Shown: one piece after another, positions 44,408 through 52,690 of the stretch | Numbering within the stretch: the first letter of the stretch is position 1 | Layout of the letters: every line of letters starts with the position of its first letter | From: Lachnospiraceae bacterium | GTDB taxonomy: Bacteria > Bacillota > Clostridia > Lachnospirales > Lachnospiraceae | Assembly: GCA_017470935.1 (NCBI GenBank) | Contig: JAFUXG010000022.1 | Location: 36,461-100,460 of the forward strand | DNA: 64,000 nucleotides | Reading direction: 5' to 3' | Translations under genes and position numbers: made by a program | Notes under the pieces: model-generated | What the model was told of the DNA's origin: nothing | What the model saw: only the letters and a program-made list of their open reading frames with translations | The model's database searches: none

Positions 44408-45519
44408 TCTGCCCCTCCTAAGCCACTCACAAGCCATGCTAAATTGAATATCCCATTCTCTATTATGTACCGCCCATATATGCTGCTTATTTCTATATGA
44501 TTATCTATATCTTCTGCATGAATTATTACCTTTTTCTCTATTTGTCGGTCATTGACAATCCACAACTCATTATTATGCCTATTATAATATATATATTTAT
44601 TACCATAATGTCTAACAATTCCATAATGGTACGAATAATTCAAATCGCCTCCATATACTCGTTCGGTATTTCCTTGTTCAAAAATTAATTTGTTATTTTC
44701 ATTAAATATCATAAACCCACCATTGTAAAATGAATCAACCATATAGTCCCCATTTTGTAATGCGTGAATTGCAAAACCATCATATGGTATGTTACAAATT
44801 ATCTCTACTTCCTTGGTATTAATATCATAAATAAATACCTTTCTATCAAAAGCCTTACTTAAATAATCTGAAAGATACAGTTTTCCGTCAATATAATTTA
44901 TTGTGCTGAAAATAGACCCATCATTCCCAACCGATATTATCTCTGCTTCGTTTTTTTCTATATTATAAACCATTAACTTATTAGTGCCTGTGATAATACA
45001 ATAAATATTCTCTTTCCCATCATACACAGATGCATTAATACTAACATTATCAAATTGGAAATAATCTTTAAAAAAAGATGTAGTGGAAAATAAATATTCT
45101 ATCTCTTTTGTGTGTACATTAACTTTAATAATACTATGATAAGAATCTGGTATACAAAAAATATTGTCTTCAACTATAAAAGCATTAGAAAACGTAAGCC
45201 TATTTGAATAATTTTGTCTTTCCGGCAAATTTAACACTTTACATTTTCTAGTCTGTTGATTATATACAGCTATATCCTGTCCCCATGCAGGAATCATAAA
45301 AATATCTTTTCCATATTTTAATACTGTGCATATCGTAAATTCTCTTAACATTGGTTCATCGGGCAAAACAGTCAGCATTTCAGCATGTTCAGAATTTAAA
45401 TCATATTTAAGCAATGCATTCATACTTCCGTGAAAAAAATACACTTCTTTTCCATCAATGCAAAAATCCGAAGGCCATATCGGTGTACTTTGATTATATT
45501 TCTTCAAATCATGTAACAT
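44404..45519 (-). CDS. Cytoplasmic beta-propeller-like protein of unknown function
   Basis: A 371-residue protein made of repeated beta-sheet blades: each repeat has a segment like KYDLNSEHAEML, VYNQQTRKCKVL, KVNVHTKEIEYL or VYNIEKNEAEII, about 50 residues apart, giving perhaps seven blades. No signal peptide, membrane span or catalytic motif is visible. It may be a scaffold or carbohydrate-binding protein for the glycan enzymes around it. It is coupled to the methyltransferase gene by a 4-base overlap and follows the LicD gene by 25 bases. Confidence 0.68.
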   Translation of the reverse strand: MLHDLKKYNQSTPIWPSDFCIDGKEVYFFHGSMNALLKYDLNSEHAEMLTVLPDEPMLREFTICTVLKYGKDIFMIPAWGQDIAVYNQQTRKCKVLNLPERQNYSNRLTFSNAFIVEDNIFCIPDSYHSIIKVNVHTKEIEYLFSTTSFFKDYFQFDNVSINASVYDGKENIYCIITGTNKLMVYNIEKNEAEIISVGNDGSIFSTINYIDGKLYLSDYLSKAFDRKVFIYDINTKEVEIICNIPYDGFAIHALQNGDYMVDSFYNGGFMIFNENNKLIFEQGNTERVYGGDLNYSYHYGIVRHYGNKYIYYNRHNNELWIVNDRQIEKKVIIHAEDIDNHIEISSIYGRYIIENGIFNLAWLVSGLGGAE

Positions 45520-45544
45520 ATAATCCTCCTTATACTATTGGGAA

Positions 45545-46807
45545 TTAATATACTTCATTAAAAACTGCGTCTTTATCATGTACCTTTACTCCATATCTTC
45601 TTGGAAGTTCCATATAGCTTTTACCGTACATCTTTTCCAATATAACCTCCGGTCTTGCAGGAGCTTCAAAAAAAGTATCTTCAAATGGAAGTTTCTGAAA
45701 CTCAACCACATCATTGTATTCATATATCTGACGGTCATACCATCTGCCTGGAGATGCAAAATAGTCACTACATGCTGCTATAGCTATAGATCTGCCAAGC
45801 TTATTTTTCCCCTGTGGAATCATGGAGTATTCTTCATGGCTCTTATAATATTTCATGATTATTTCAGAAAGATTTATATGTCCAGCCATCAATTTCTGGT
45901 TAATCAAACTTTTCAACTCATCTATTCTCTCCCTATAGATAACCATATCATCTGTTGTTGGAAGGGTGTCTATCGGTGTAATATCTACAAAGTAATTCCT
46001 AAAATTATCTTCTATCGTTTCGTTCGTTTCAACATTAGAAAGAGTTAGTCCACCACAATTATAATAAGCTGCATAATAATTTGAAGAAGCAGTATTAATC
46101 TTTTCCCATATATTTCTACTGGGATCAACCAGCGTAAACACTTCACAATTCGACTTCAGATAATCAAAAAGTCTATTATAATCATATCTCAGCAAACAAA
46201 AATCTAAATCCTCATCCCACGGAATAAAGCCTTTATGCCTAACAGCACCTAGAAGGGTTCCCGCTTCCATAAATGGAAAAATCTGAGCTTTTGATTCAAA
46301 CTCGTCAAATACTTTAATGGTTTTTTGCAGCATCCATAATTGTTTATCTCTCAGTTCCCCCACAGCAGACGTAAGTAAACTTGGATCCACATGCCTAACT
46401 AACCATTTATTCTGAGCAAGATATATCTCTTTAAGAAATTCTTGTTCGCAAGGATATTCCTCCCGATTTCGTGATAAAAAGCTGTCAACATCATGCCATC
46501 TCCGTTTAACATCAAGAAATACACTATAATTATGAATCCCCAACATTTCAAGCTCATAAGCCACTTGATGAATTACCCAACGATTTTTAATAGCAATAAT
46601 CGCCTCATAATCATTATCAAAATAATTTGAAGCTTCATATATTTCTATAAACCTTTTAAATGAAATTACTTTCTTGCCTAGTTTTCCAGATTCTTGCAAG
46701 GACGGGTTATTGTCAATAAAACAATGAACATTATCCTCACCAAACCAATTTAATGCTTCAACTCCACATTCTCCTGCACCATATAATATTATGCTTCTCG
46801 TTATCAC
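45545..46807 (-). CDS. LicD-family phosphotransferase with N-terminal Rossmann tag
   Basis: A 420-residue protein. The tag (IILYGAGECGVEALNWF, HCFIDNNPSLQESG) is followed from about 150 by a LicD domain with GTLLGAVRHKGFIPWDEDLD, the metal-binding signature. LicD proteins move phosphocholine or similar groups from a CDP-linked donor to a sugar. Directly downstream of the phosphoramidate genes, it is the best placed transferase for that group. The start is a GTG preceded by AGGGG. Confidence 0.82.
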   Translation of the reverse strand: MITRSIILYGAGECGVEALNWFGEDNVHCFIDNNPSLQESGKLGKKVISFKRFIEIYEASNYFDNDYEAIIAIKNRWVIHQVAYELEMLGIHNYSVFLDVKRRWHDVDSFLSRNREEYPCEQEFLKEIYLAQNKWLVRHVDPSLLTSAVGELRDKQLWMLQKTIKVFDEFESKAQIFPFMEAGTLLGAVRHKGFIPWDEDLDFCLLRYDYNRLFDYLKSNCEVFTLVDPSRNIWEKINTASSNYYAAYYNCGGLTLSNVETNETIEDNFRNYFVDITPIDTLPTTDDMVIYRERIDELKSLINQKLMAGHINLSEIIMKYYKSHEEYSMIPQGKNKLGRSIAIAACSDYFASPGRWYDRQIYEYNDVVEFQKLPFEDTFFEAPARPEVILEKMYGKSYMELPRRYGVKVHDKDAVFNEVY

Positions 46808-46926
46808 TTCTTCATCCCCTACTCATATACTATATTTGCAGTCTATTCATTTAGGTCGAATAAACAAATATATTAACCGCTGTTTTGCTATCGTTAACAT
46901 ATTCTTGTCCGTTTGAATTTTCATAT

Positions 46927-47715
46927 TTAATTCAGCTTCAGTAAATCTCTTATACTACTATCCCTAACCCAACGCACTGCATTTTCATAATCATCATTTG
47001 TATCAAACTCTATCCACCCATTATTAAAATGTATCGCCTTCACACTCTCTCCAGACTCAATTAACGCATTTAACAAGTCCGTCATATACGCTTTTCTAAC
47101 CGGCTTTCCTGATTGCTGCCACGACTCCTTATTCTCATATTCTACATAAGCTTTTTCCATCATGGAAATTATTTTATCACATCCACTTTTTGAGAACTTC
47201 AGCAATCCGATATATCTGGCATCAATTTTTTCCAGCGGCGGATCTTCTAAACCAATTTCAGTAATATTCCCACAATCATCTATTGAAAGACTTTCTGTAT
47301 CAAAATCTATCCTTCCATATCTTTTTTTCCAATATTTTTCCCAATTATCATCAACTGCAACAGCATAATCATATTGTGATTCGATCATATTTTGCAGCAT
47401 TTCTTTTTCAAACAAAACATCCGAATAGCTCACTATTACATCATCATCAAATTCATCTTTAGCTTTCAGTAATGATTCAACCATATTGGTATTTGTATAG
47501 TCTTCATTTGTATAATAAGTCACATCTTTATAATTAATTTTATCTGCGGCATATCCTCTAACAATAATTATATTATCAATATTACATTTCCTAAATAACT
47601 CTATTTGCCGTTCAATTAAGGTTTTGCCGTTAAATTCCAACATTCCCTTTGGTAAATTTTCTGTATATTTTTTTAGTCTTGTTCCCTGTCCTGCCGCTAA
47701 AATAATTGCTTTCAT
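46927..47715 (-). CDS. LicC/Cj1416-like cytidylyltransferase (CTP:phosphoglutamine type)
   Basis: A 262-residue nucleotidyltransferase with ILAAGQGTRLKKYTE, the PKGM lysine near 25 and a YSD metal site near 97. On its own it would be called a phosphocholine or sugar-phosphate cytidylyltransferase. Its neighbours supply the other three steps of the Campylobacter phosphoramidate route, in which Cj1416 joins L-glutamine phosphate to CMP. That role is therefore inferred from context. It is the last of the four pathway genes, 39 bases after the amidotransferase-like gene. Confidence 0.78.
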   Translation of the reverse strand: MKAIILAAGQGTRLKKYTENLPKGMLEFNGKTLIERQIELFRKCNIDNIIIVRGYAADKINYKDVTYYTNEDYTNTNMVESLLKAKDEFDDDVIVSYSDVLFEKEMLQNMIESQYDYAVAVDDNWEKYWKKRYGRIDFDTESLSIDDCGNITEIGLEDPPLEKIDARYIGLLKFSKSGCDKIISMMEKAYVEYENKESWQQSGKPVRKAYMTDLLNALIESGESVKAIHFNNGWIEFDTNDDYENAVRWVRDSSIRDLLKLN

Positions 47716-47754
47716 TGATTTATATCTCCATTATTTTGTTAGATAAGTAATAAA

Positions 47755-48396
47755 TTAACCCTCGCCCTTACATATTGGGGGGATAACCAAGTGCTGAAGT
47801 ATCTCTTTATCTCTATCAGAAAATGGATTCTCCCTTTCCGGATGCCACATGGTACCATAGATTGGATAACACCTATGTCTTATAGCTTCAATAACACCAT
47901 CTTCTGATTTTGCCATTATTTCCAATTCATCATTAATTAATTTTACACATCCTTGATTATGATAACTGTTAACCTCACCTTCAATATTACCTGTAATATA
48001 ATGTGTCAGAGCAACATGTCCTGAAACAGCTTCTAATTCATTACCATAGTAATCTAATATTGATTGCATTCCACGACAAAATCCATATAATGGTATTCTT
48101 TTATTAATTGCTATATCCAAAAGTTTTTTGTCAGCTGCATCCCTCTCAGGTGCATTCCCTCCATATCTCACCAAACTGTTTCCACCAGTAAGCACTATCA
48201 GCTTTGGAGAAACACTTTCAACTATTTCTTCTATATATTTTTCATTATTGGGCAGCGGAACCGGAACAAAGCCACACGCCCAAAGAAATTCCGGAACCCT
48301 TTGATCGGCACAATCTCTTCGCTCATTGTATTCTGTTACAATTTCAACTCTTTGTGTGAACAAGGCAATATTCTTTGCAATTAATTGATTATTCAC
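47755..48396 (-). CDS. Cj1417-like gamma-glutamyl-CDP-amidate hydrolase
   Basis: A 213-residue class I glutamine-amidotransferase-like hydrolase. The nucleophile is in GFCRGMQ near 113, and the His-Glu pair in MWHPERENPF near 190. In Campylobacter, Cj1417 cuts gamma-glutamyl-CDP-amidate to release CDP-NH2. General family names are gamma-glutamyl-GABA hydrolase or PuuD. A GTG start at 48396 follows AGGAGG by 6 bases and overlaps the end of the formyltransferase gene by 8 bases; no ATG fits better. Confidence 0.8.
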   Translation of the reverse strand: MNNQLIAKNIALFTQRVEIVTEYNERRDCADQRVPEFLWACGFVPVPLPNNEKYIEEIVESVSPKLIVLTGGNSLVRYGGNAPERDAADKKLLDIAINKRIPLYGFCRGMQSILDYYGNELEAVSGHVALTHYITGNIEGEVNSYHNQGCVKLINDELEIMAKSEDGVIEAIRHRCYPIYGTMWHPERENPFSDRDKEILQHLVIPPICKGEG

Positions 48397-49108
48397 TTCG
48401 AACCTCCTGACCAAGCAAAACAAAATGCTTTAATACAGGATGAATAATATAATATATCTCTGCATTTTCTTTTTCCTGAGAATGGCTTGCGAACACCCCA
48501 TTCGCTTTATATTCCGCAAGTGCTTTTGAGAGAACGCAGGATCTAATATAGGGTTCATATACATAATCAATATCAATATATTTTTCAGGCAAAGCAAAGC
48601 TCCCCTGTGCAATAATTTCTCCCTCGTCTATTTCCTCATTTAAAAATATACATGTTGCCCCCATTATTCCCTCTTGCAATAAGCTATAGTATACAGTAGT
48701 GCTTCCTCGATACTGTGGCAGGATTCCCGCATGTACATGCAAATATTTTTTCCCCAATTCAAATAAGTGTTTTCGTAAAATATAACCTCCATACCCCGAA
48801 TAAACAAGATATTCTTGCTGTATATTGGCAATACACCTGCTCATCTCAACTGAGTTAATATCCTTATTTTCTACATAAACATAAGGAACATTAGCCTTAT
48901 TTAGAGAATACAATAGAGGCTCATTCAAGTTAAAATACTCTATGCCCACACTTTCTTCATAATCATCCAGTTCTTCCTCAAACTGCGAAATATCATCTGC
49001 ATACAATATACATACAGCAGGCAACATATCATCCTTAATCATTTTCTGTATATAAGCTTTTGTCCTTGCTGTATTTGATGCAAGCAGTGCTATCTTTTCT
49101 AAAACCAT
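48389..49108 (-). CDS. Formyltransferase-family protein
   Basis: A 239-residue protein with the formyl-THF transferase fold of Fmt and sugar N-formyltransferases. The signature HAGILPQYRGST with SLLQEG follows near 125-145, and NEEIDEGEII near 155 carries the catalytic Asp region. It lacks the C-terminal domain of Met-tRNA formyltransferase, so a sugar amine or another small amine is the likelier acceptor. It lies inside the phosphoramidate operon and overlaps the amidate hydrolase gene. The Campylobacter cluster has no such gene that I recall. Confidence 0.75.
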   Translation of the reverse strand: MVLEKIALLASNTARTKAYIQKMIKDDMLPAVCILYADDISQFEEELDDYEESVGIEYFNLNEPLLYSLNKANVPYVYVENKDINSVEMSRCIANIQQEYLVYSGYGGYILRKHLFELGKKYLHVHAGILPQYRGSTTVYYSLLQEGIMGATCIFLNEEIDEGEIIAQGSFALPEKYIDIDYVYEPYIRSCVLSKALAEYKANGVFASHSQEKENAEIYYIIHPVLKHFVLLGQEVRSE

Positions 49109-49109
49109 A

Positions 49110-49652
49110 TTAATTCTCCATTAATATTTTATTCTCTAATTTCTTTGTTTCCTGCATTTCATATACAATTATGTCAGACAGCACAGCCTTCTGCCTGTCT
49201 GTCAATTTCTCCTTTATTGAGATTAGGGTATCATCTAACTTCAAAAGACAACTCAAGTATTTTGCAGATTTTGATAAACTATATCCCTTCACGAGACACT
49301 GTGCCAATACAATATATAATTCCACATTATCATATGTCGCATTATTGCAGGGTTTCCAATTCAGATTGTATTCAGAGTATAATCGTTTTCTAACCTCAAA
49401 GGTTTTAATATAGTCATTCAAAATCAGCCTATTATTATCCCACAGTTCCTTTTTATTCAATTCAGAATCTAACCTCATCAATTCAATATATGTTACATGA
49501 ACATCTGTATCACAAGCCTTTATCTCTAAAAGAAATGAATCTCTGCTTTCTTTATACGCATCAAGAAACTCCCTGCCACCATACTCACTGTACATATAAT
49601 TCTGTTTCTCTTCCAGATTATTGTCCGTAATATACTTATATAACATATCCAT
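49110..49652 (-). CDS. Helical protein of unknown function in the phosphoramidate operon
   Basis: A 180-residue soluble protein, probably all-helical, with many charged residues and no motif I recognise. It overlaps the kinase gene upstream by 17 bases and is one base from the formyltransferase gene downstream, so it is made together with the pathway enzymes. An ATG two codons later (49646) has the better ribosome-site spacing. It might be an assembly partner of the phosphoramidate enzymes. Confidence 0.62.
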   Translation of the reverse strand: MDMLYKYITDNNLEEKQNYMYSEYGGREFLDAYKESRDSFLLEIKACDTDVHVTYIELMRLDSELNKKELWDNNRLILNDYIKTFEVRKRLYSEYNLNWKPCNNATYDNVELYIVLAQCLVKGYSLSKSAKYLSCLLKLDDTLISIKEKLTDRQKAVLSDIIVYEMQETKKLENKILMEN

Positions 49653-50166
49653 TATTCTCCAAATAGTTCATTATTATATCTACCGACTGCTCTACGGTCA
49701 AAACTTGCGTATCTATTATGATATCATATTTTTCAGGCTCATCAAATAAATCCGTTGACCCATTCAAATTATCCATTTCTCCCTTTTCAGCTTTCTTATA
49801 ATATCCCTTCACATCCCTTTTGATACATTCTTCCCGTGAACATTTCACATAGACCTCTATATATTTATCATCAGCATGTTCCTTCACCTGATCACGCATG
49901 GCTTGCCTCGCTCCAACCTGTGAAAGAATCACTGAAATATTATTTTTTAATAAATACTTTATAACAACACAAACAACCTTATTATTTTTCATTCGTTCTT
50001 CCGGCGTGTACCCAAACATTCCCCCAAGCTCCTGCCTAATCTCATCACCATCAATATATTGCAAAGATTGAACACCTCGGTTTCTCAACCGTTTTTCCAA
50101 TTCCCGTGCGATTGTTGTCTTTCCACTCCCGCTCATCCCAATCAAATACATCATAAATATCTTCAT
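49636..50166 (-). CDS. CysC-like kinase, probable CDP-amidate kinase (Cj1415 type)
   Basis: A 176-residue P-loop kinase of the adenylylsulfate kinase family: LIGMSGSGKTT near residue 10, DGDEIR near 38 and conserved downstream helices. No sulfate-assimilation genes lie nearby. In Campylobacter, Cj1415 phosphorylates the 3' hydroxyl of cytidine diphosphoramidate, and the surrounding genes match that pathway. The ATG at 50166 follows AGGTG; a GTG two codons upstream is also possible. It starts 8 bases after the glutamine kinase gene. Confidence 0.8.
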   Translation of the reverse strand: MKIFMMYLIGMSGSGKTTIARELEKRLRNRGVQSLQYIDGDEIRQELGGMFGYTPEERMKNNKVVCVVIKYLLKNNISVILSQVGARQAMRDQVKEHADDKYIEVYVKCSREECIKRDVKGYYKKAEKGEMDNLNGSTDLFDEPEKYDIIIDTQVLTVEQSVDIIMNYLENNGYVI

Positions 50167-50174
50167 ATACACAC

Positions 50175-52508
50175 CTACTCAATACAAACAACCTGCCGCT
50201 TCATACAGTCCAAGTCAATTCTGTTCGCCTTGACCCATTCATTATATTTGCTCTCTCCCACACCTATCACAGCCGGAATTCCCAATTCGGCACACCTGAT
50301 TGCCATATGTGAGTTTGCTCCGCCATATTGAGTAATCAAAGCCGCAATATTTTTTGAAAACACATAGTCGTATCCCGGATCAGCAGCTCTTACAAATACA
50401 ATCTTGTGTTCCAATTCAGCATTAGGACTATTTATTTCTACGCAATCTGCTGTCACGTGCTTTTGTGTAACAAAATTAGGCTCGTCCGACAACAAATAAT
50501 ATGCATACACATCCTGAGGTTTTACTATCACACTCGGAAGCTTAATACAAACCGCATGCTCATACTGTTTTTTATTATTGTTTATATTCTCCCGAAAAAT
50601 ATCTGAAATATCTCCGGCATATAAATCCACATACAAATTCTTAATAACCGAAATATCGATATGTGCCATATCATCCTTATCAATACCTGCACGGATTCCA
50701 AGTTCTTCTATATATTGTAATATCCTGCTAACAGTTTTAGTAAAAACAAATTTTAAATATTCTCGCCCCTCTATTGACTCTTTAATAAATAATATCAATT
50801 CTTCTGAAGTAATCAAAAGTCCATTCTGATCCAGTTCGTTTTGAATTCTTTCCTTTTGTTCTTCAGTAAATATATATTCTGTTTGCCTGACTTTTCCAAC
50901 ATTCAAATAATTATTATTTGAAAAATAATTATCAAACTCCTCATCATATCTTCCCGAAAGAATATCGTATGTACCTGGTCTGATATGTCCGTATTTGTCA
51001 AGGAATTCCTCCTGAGTAATATTTCCTTCATAAAGATTTTTCAGTTCATCATTCATCTGTCGATTAATGGTGTCAAGCGTATTCATATATTTATTATAAT
51101 CTTCTTCTTCGAAAACACCAATATCTACAAAGGATTTCAAAAACTGTACCGCAATAAATGCAGCCCTTGCAACTCCGGCAAATGGTAATGTTCCATACTC
51201 CTTACATTCCTCCAACAACCAGTATATCTTATCCACCAAAGAGATATCAGAATCTGTAATTTTTTGATAATTCACTTCCAAGGTTTTTATTTTCTCAATA
51301 TCCTTAATATATAAGCCATTCTTAGGATTAATCACATTATTGGTCAGTTCCAATAATGCAAATTCAATTCTTGTTACCTCATTCTCGTTAAACCCATACA
51401 GTAGAAGTTCTCTTAATTTCTCGTGAAGCCCAAGATAATAACATGAATATACTATCTCAAATTCTATTTTATCATGATACTTAGGATAATCAGCAAGCTT
51501 TTTGATATAATAATCAGCAAGTTTTTCCGCTATTCTATCATTCAATTTACTTGGAATAAATGAGTTAAATGTGATCCGGGTATCAATATAAGGAATCCCA
51601 CAAAAAGATACCATGAGCGGATGCATTGTCAGATCTCTGTAACCATAATTGTATCTTTGATGTGCCCATACATCATCTGTAATAAGCTCCTTATATAAAG
51701 AGATTGCCAATTTTTTAGGTCGAACCCCTAATATTTCTGCCGGGTTCCAGTCAGGCATCACCCCGAAGCAAGTGGTTTTACCCAATAAAAAAGGATGCCT
51801 TTTTGAAAGTTTTTCAATCTTCTTATATATTCTATTAAGTGAAGAAGACAAATCTATATCCCTATATAATTCCTTGCCCCTTACCACTAGCGGTCTGACC
51901 TGCAATATATGTATCTGTCCATCTAATGTTATCGCAAATTCAATATCAAGTGCATTGTTATTAAATAATTTCTCTATTTCATGGCAGGCTTTAATAAGGT
52001 TCTTCATATCCTTATCATCATATAAATCGTCGTTATCTTTAAAACGTATATATGTCTTTAACCCTTCTGTCTGTCCTCCTGTAACAGCTGTAGTATCATT
52101 CCCATCATAATAATTGACAATATAATAAGGAGCACCCGTATCGATATCAGAGGTAAATACTACACCTGATTTCTTAATATTTTTAAGCATTGGCTGAATC
52201 AATATCTGTTCATTGGAATTAGTATCATATGAATGATAAACCATCTCAATTGCCTTTGCAATATCATTCTTATCAGGAAACACATCAAGAATCGAATCAT
52301 ATTTTCCTGCATTTGACTGACCGAATACATCCTCATTTTTACACGATGAACGCACAACAATATTATTACCATCTGCAAATGCCAATACCCTTTCCAATGT
52401 TCTTTCCCTGCTATCAAAAAAAACATCACTTTCAATAATTAAAACAGGCAATACCAAAGCATTTTCAATATGATTTTTTAAATATTGTAAAGTATCCGCC
52501 TTTGTCAT
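50175..52508 (-). CDS. PEP-synthase-like L-glutamine kinase (Cj1418 type)
   Basis: A 777-residue protein. The N-terminal ATP-grasp part of PPDK/PEP synthase has VVRSSCKNEDVFGQSNAG near 50 and HILQVRPLV near 205. The C terminus is a phosphohistidine domain with GGANSHMAIRCAELGIPAVIG near 735, whose His carries the phosphate. There is no PEP/pyruvate TIM barrel, so it is not a gluconeogenic enzyme. Cj1418 (767 residues) has this layout and makes L-glutamine phosphate, the first step of phosphoramidate synthesis. It heads the operon, which fits its role. Confidence 0.82.
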   Translation of the reverse strand: MTKADTLQYLKNHIENALVLPVLIIESDVFFDSRERTLERVLAFADGNNIVVRSSCKNEDVFGQSNAGKYDSILDVFPDKNDIAKAIEMVYHSYDTNSNEQILIQPMLKNIKKSGVVFTSDIDTGAPYYIVNYYDGNDTTAVTGGQTEGLKTYIRFKDNDDLYDDKDMKNLIKACHEIEKLFNNNALDIEFAITLDGQIHILQVRPLVVRGKELYRDIDLSSSLNRIYKKIEKLSKRHPFLLGKTTCFGVMPDWNPAEILGVRPKKLAISLYKELITDDVWAHQRYNYGYRDLTMHPLMVSFCGIPYIDTRITFNSFIPSKLNDRIAEKLADYYIKKLADYPKYHDKIEFEIVYSCYYLGLHEKLRELLLYGFNENEVTRIEFALLELTNNVINPKNGLYIKDIEKIKTLEVNYQKITDSDISLVDKIYWLLEECKEYGTLPFAGVARAAFIAVQFLKSFVDIGVFEEEDYNKYMNTLDTINRQMNDELKNLYEGNITQEEFLDKYGHIRPGTYDILSGRYDEEFDNYFSNNNYLNVGKVRQTEYIFTEEQKERIQNELDQNGLLITSEELILFIKESIEGREYLKFVFTKTVSRILQYIEELGIRAGIDKDDMAHIDISVIKNLYVDLYAGDISDIFRENINNNKKQYEHAVCIKLPSVIVKPQDVYAYYLLSDEPNFVTQKHVTADCVEINSPNAELEHKIVFVRAADPGYDYVFSKNIAALITQYGGANSHMAIRCAELGIPAVIGVGESKYNEWVKANRIDLDCMKRQVVCIE

Positions 52509-52690
52509 ATCTCTACACCATTTTCATTTACTCTAAAACTAACCCTATCATGTAATTCGAAGCGAAACATTCTCTGCCAATCCTTATAAACATATATTGT
52601 GTTGACAGCACCCAATGTTATATGTCGCAAACAGATGATTAACATTAGATTCTCTTCTCATATTCCCCTCGTATTATACAGCAGTATTGT

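Noticed and set aside
49636-50166. CysC-like gene as part of sulfate assimilation
   Set aside because: No sulfate adenylyltransferase or reductase genes nearby, and its neighbours fit the phosphoramidate pathway.
50175-52508. Phosphoenolpyruvate synthase of central metabolism
   Set aside because: The C-terminal PEP/pyruvate barrel is missing and the gene lies in a glycan operon.
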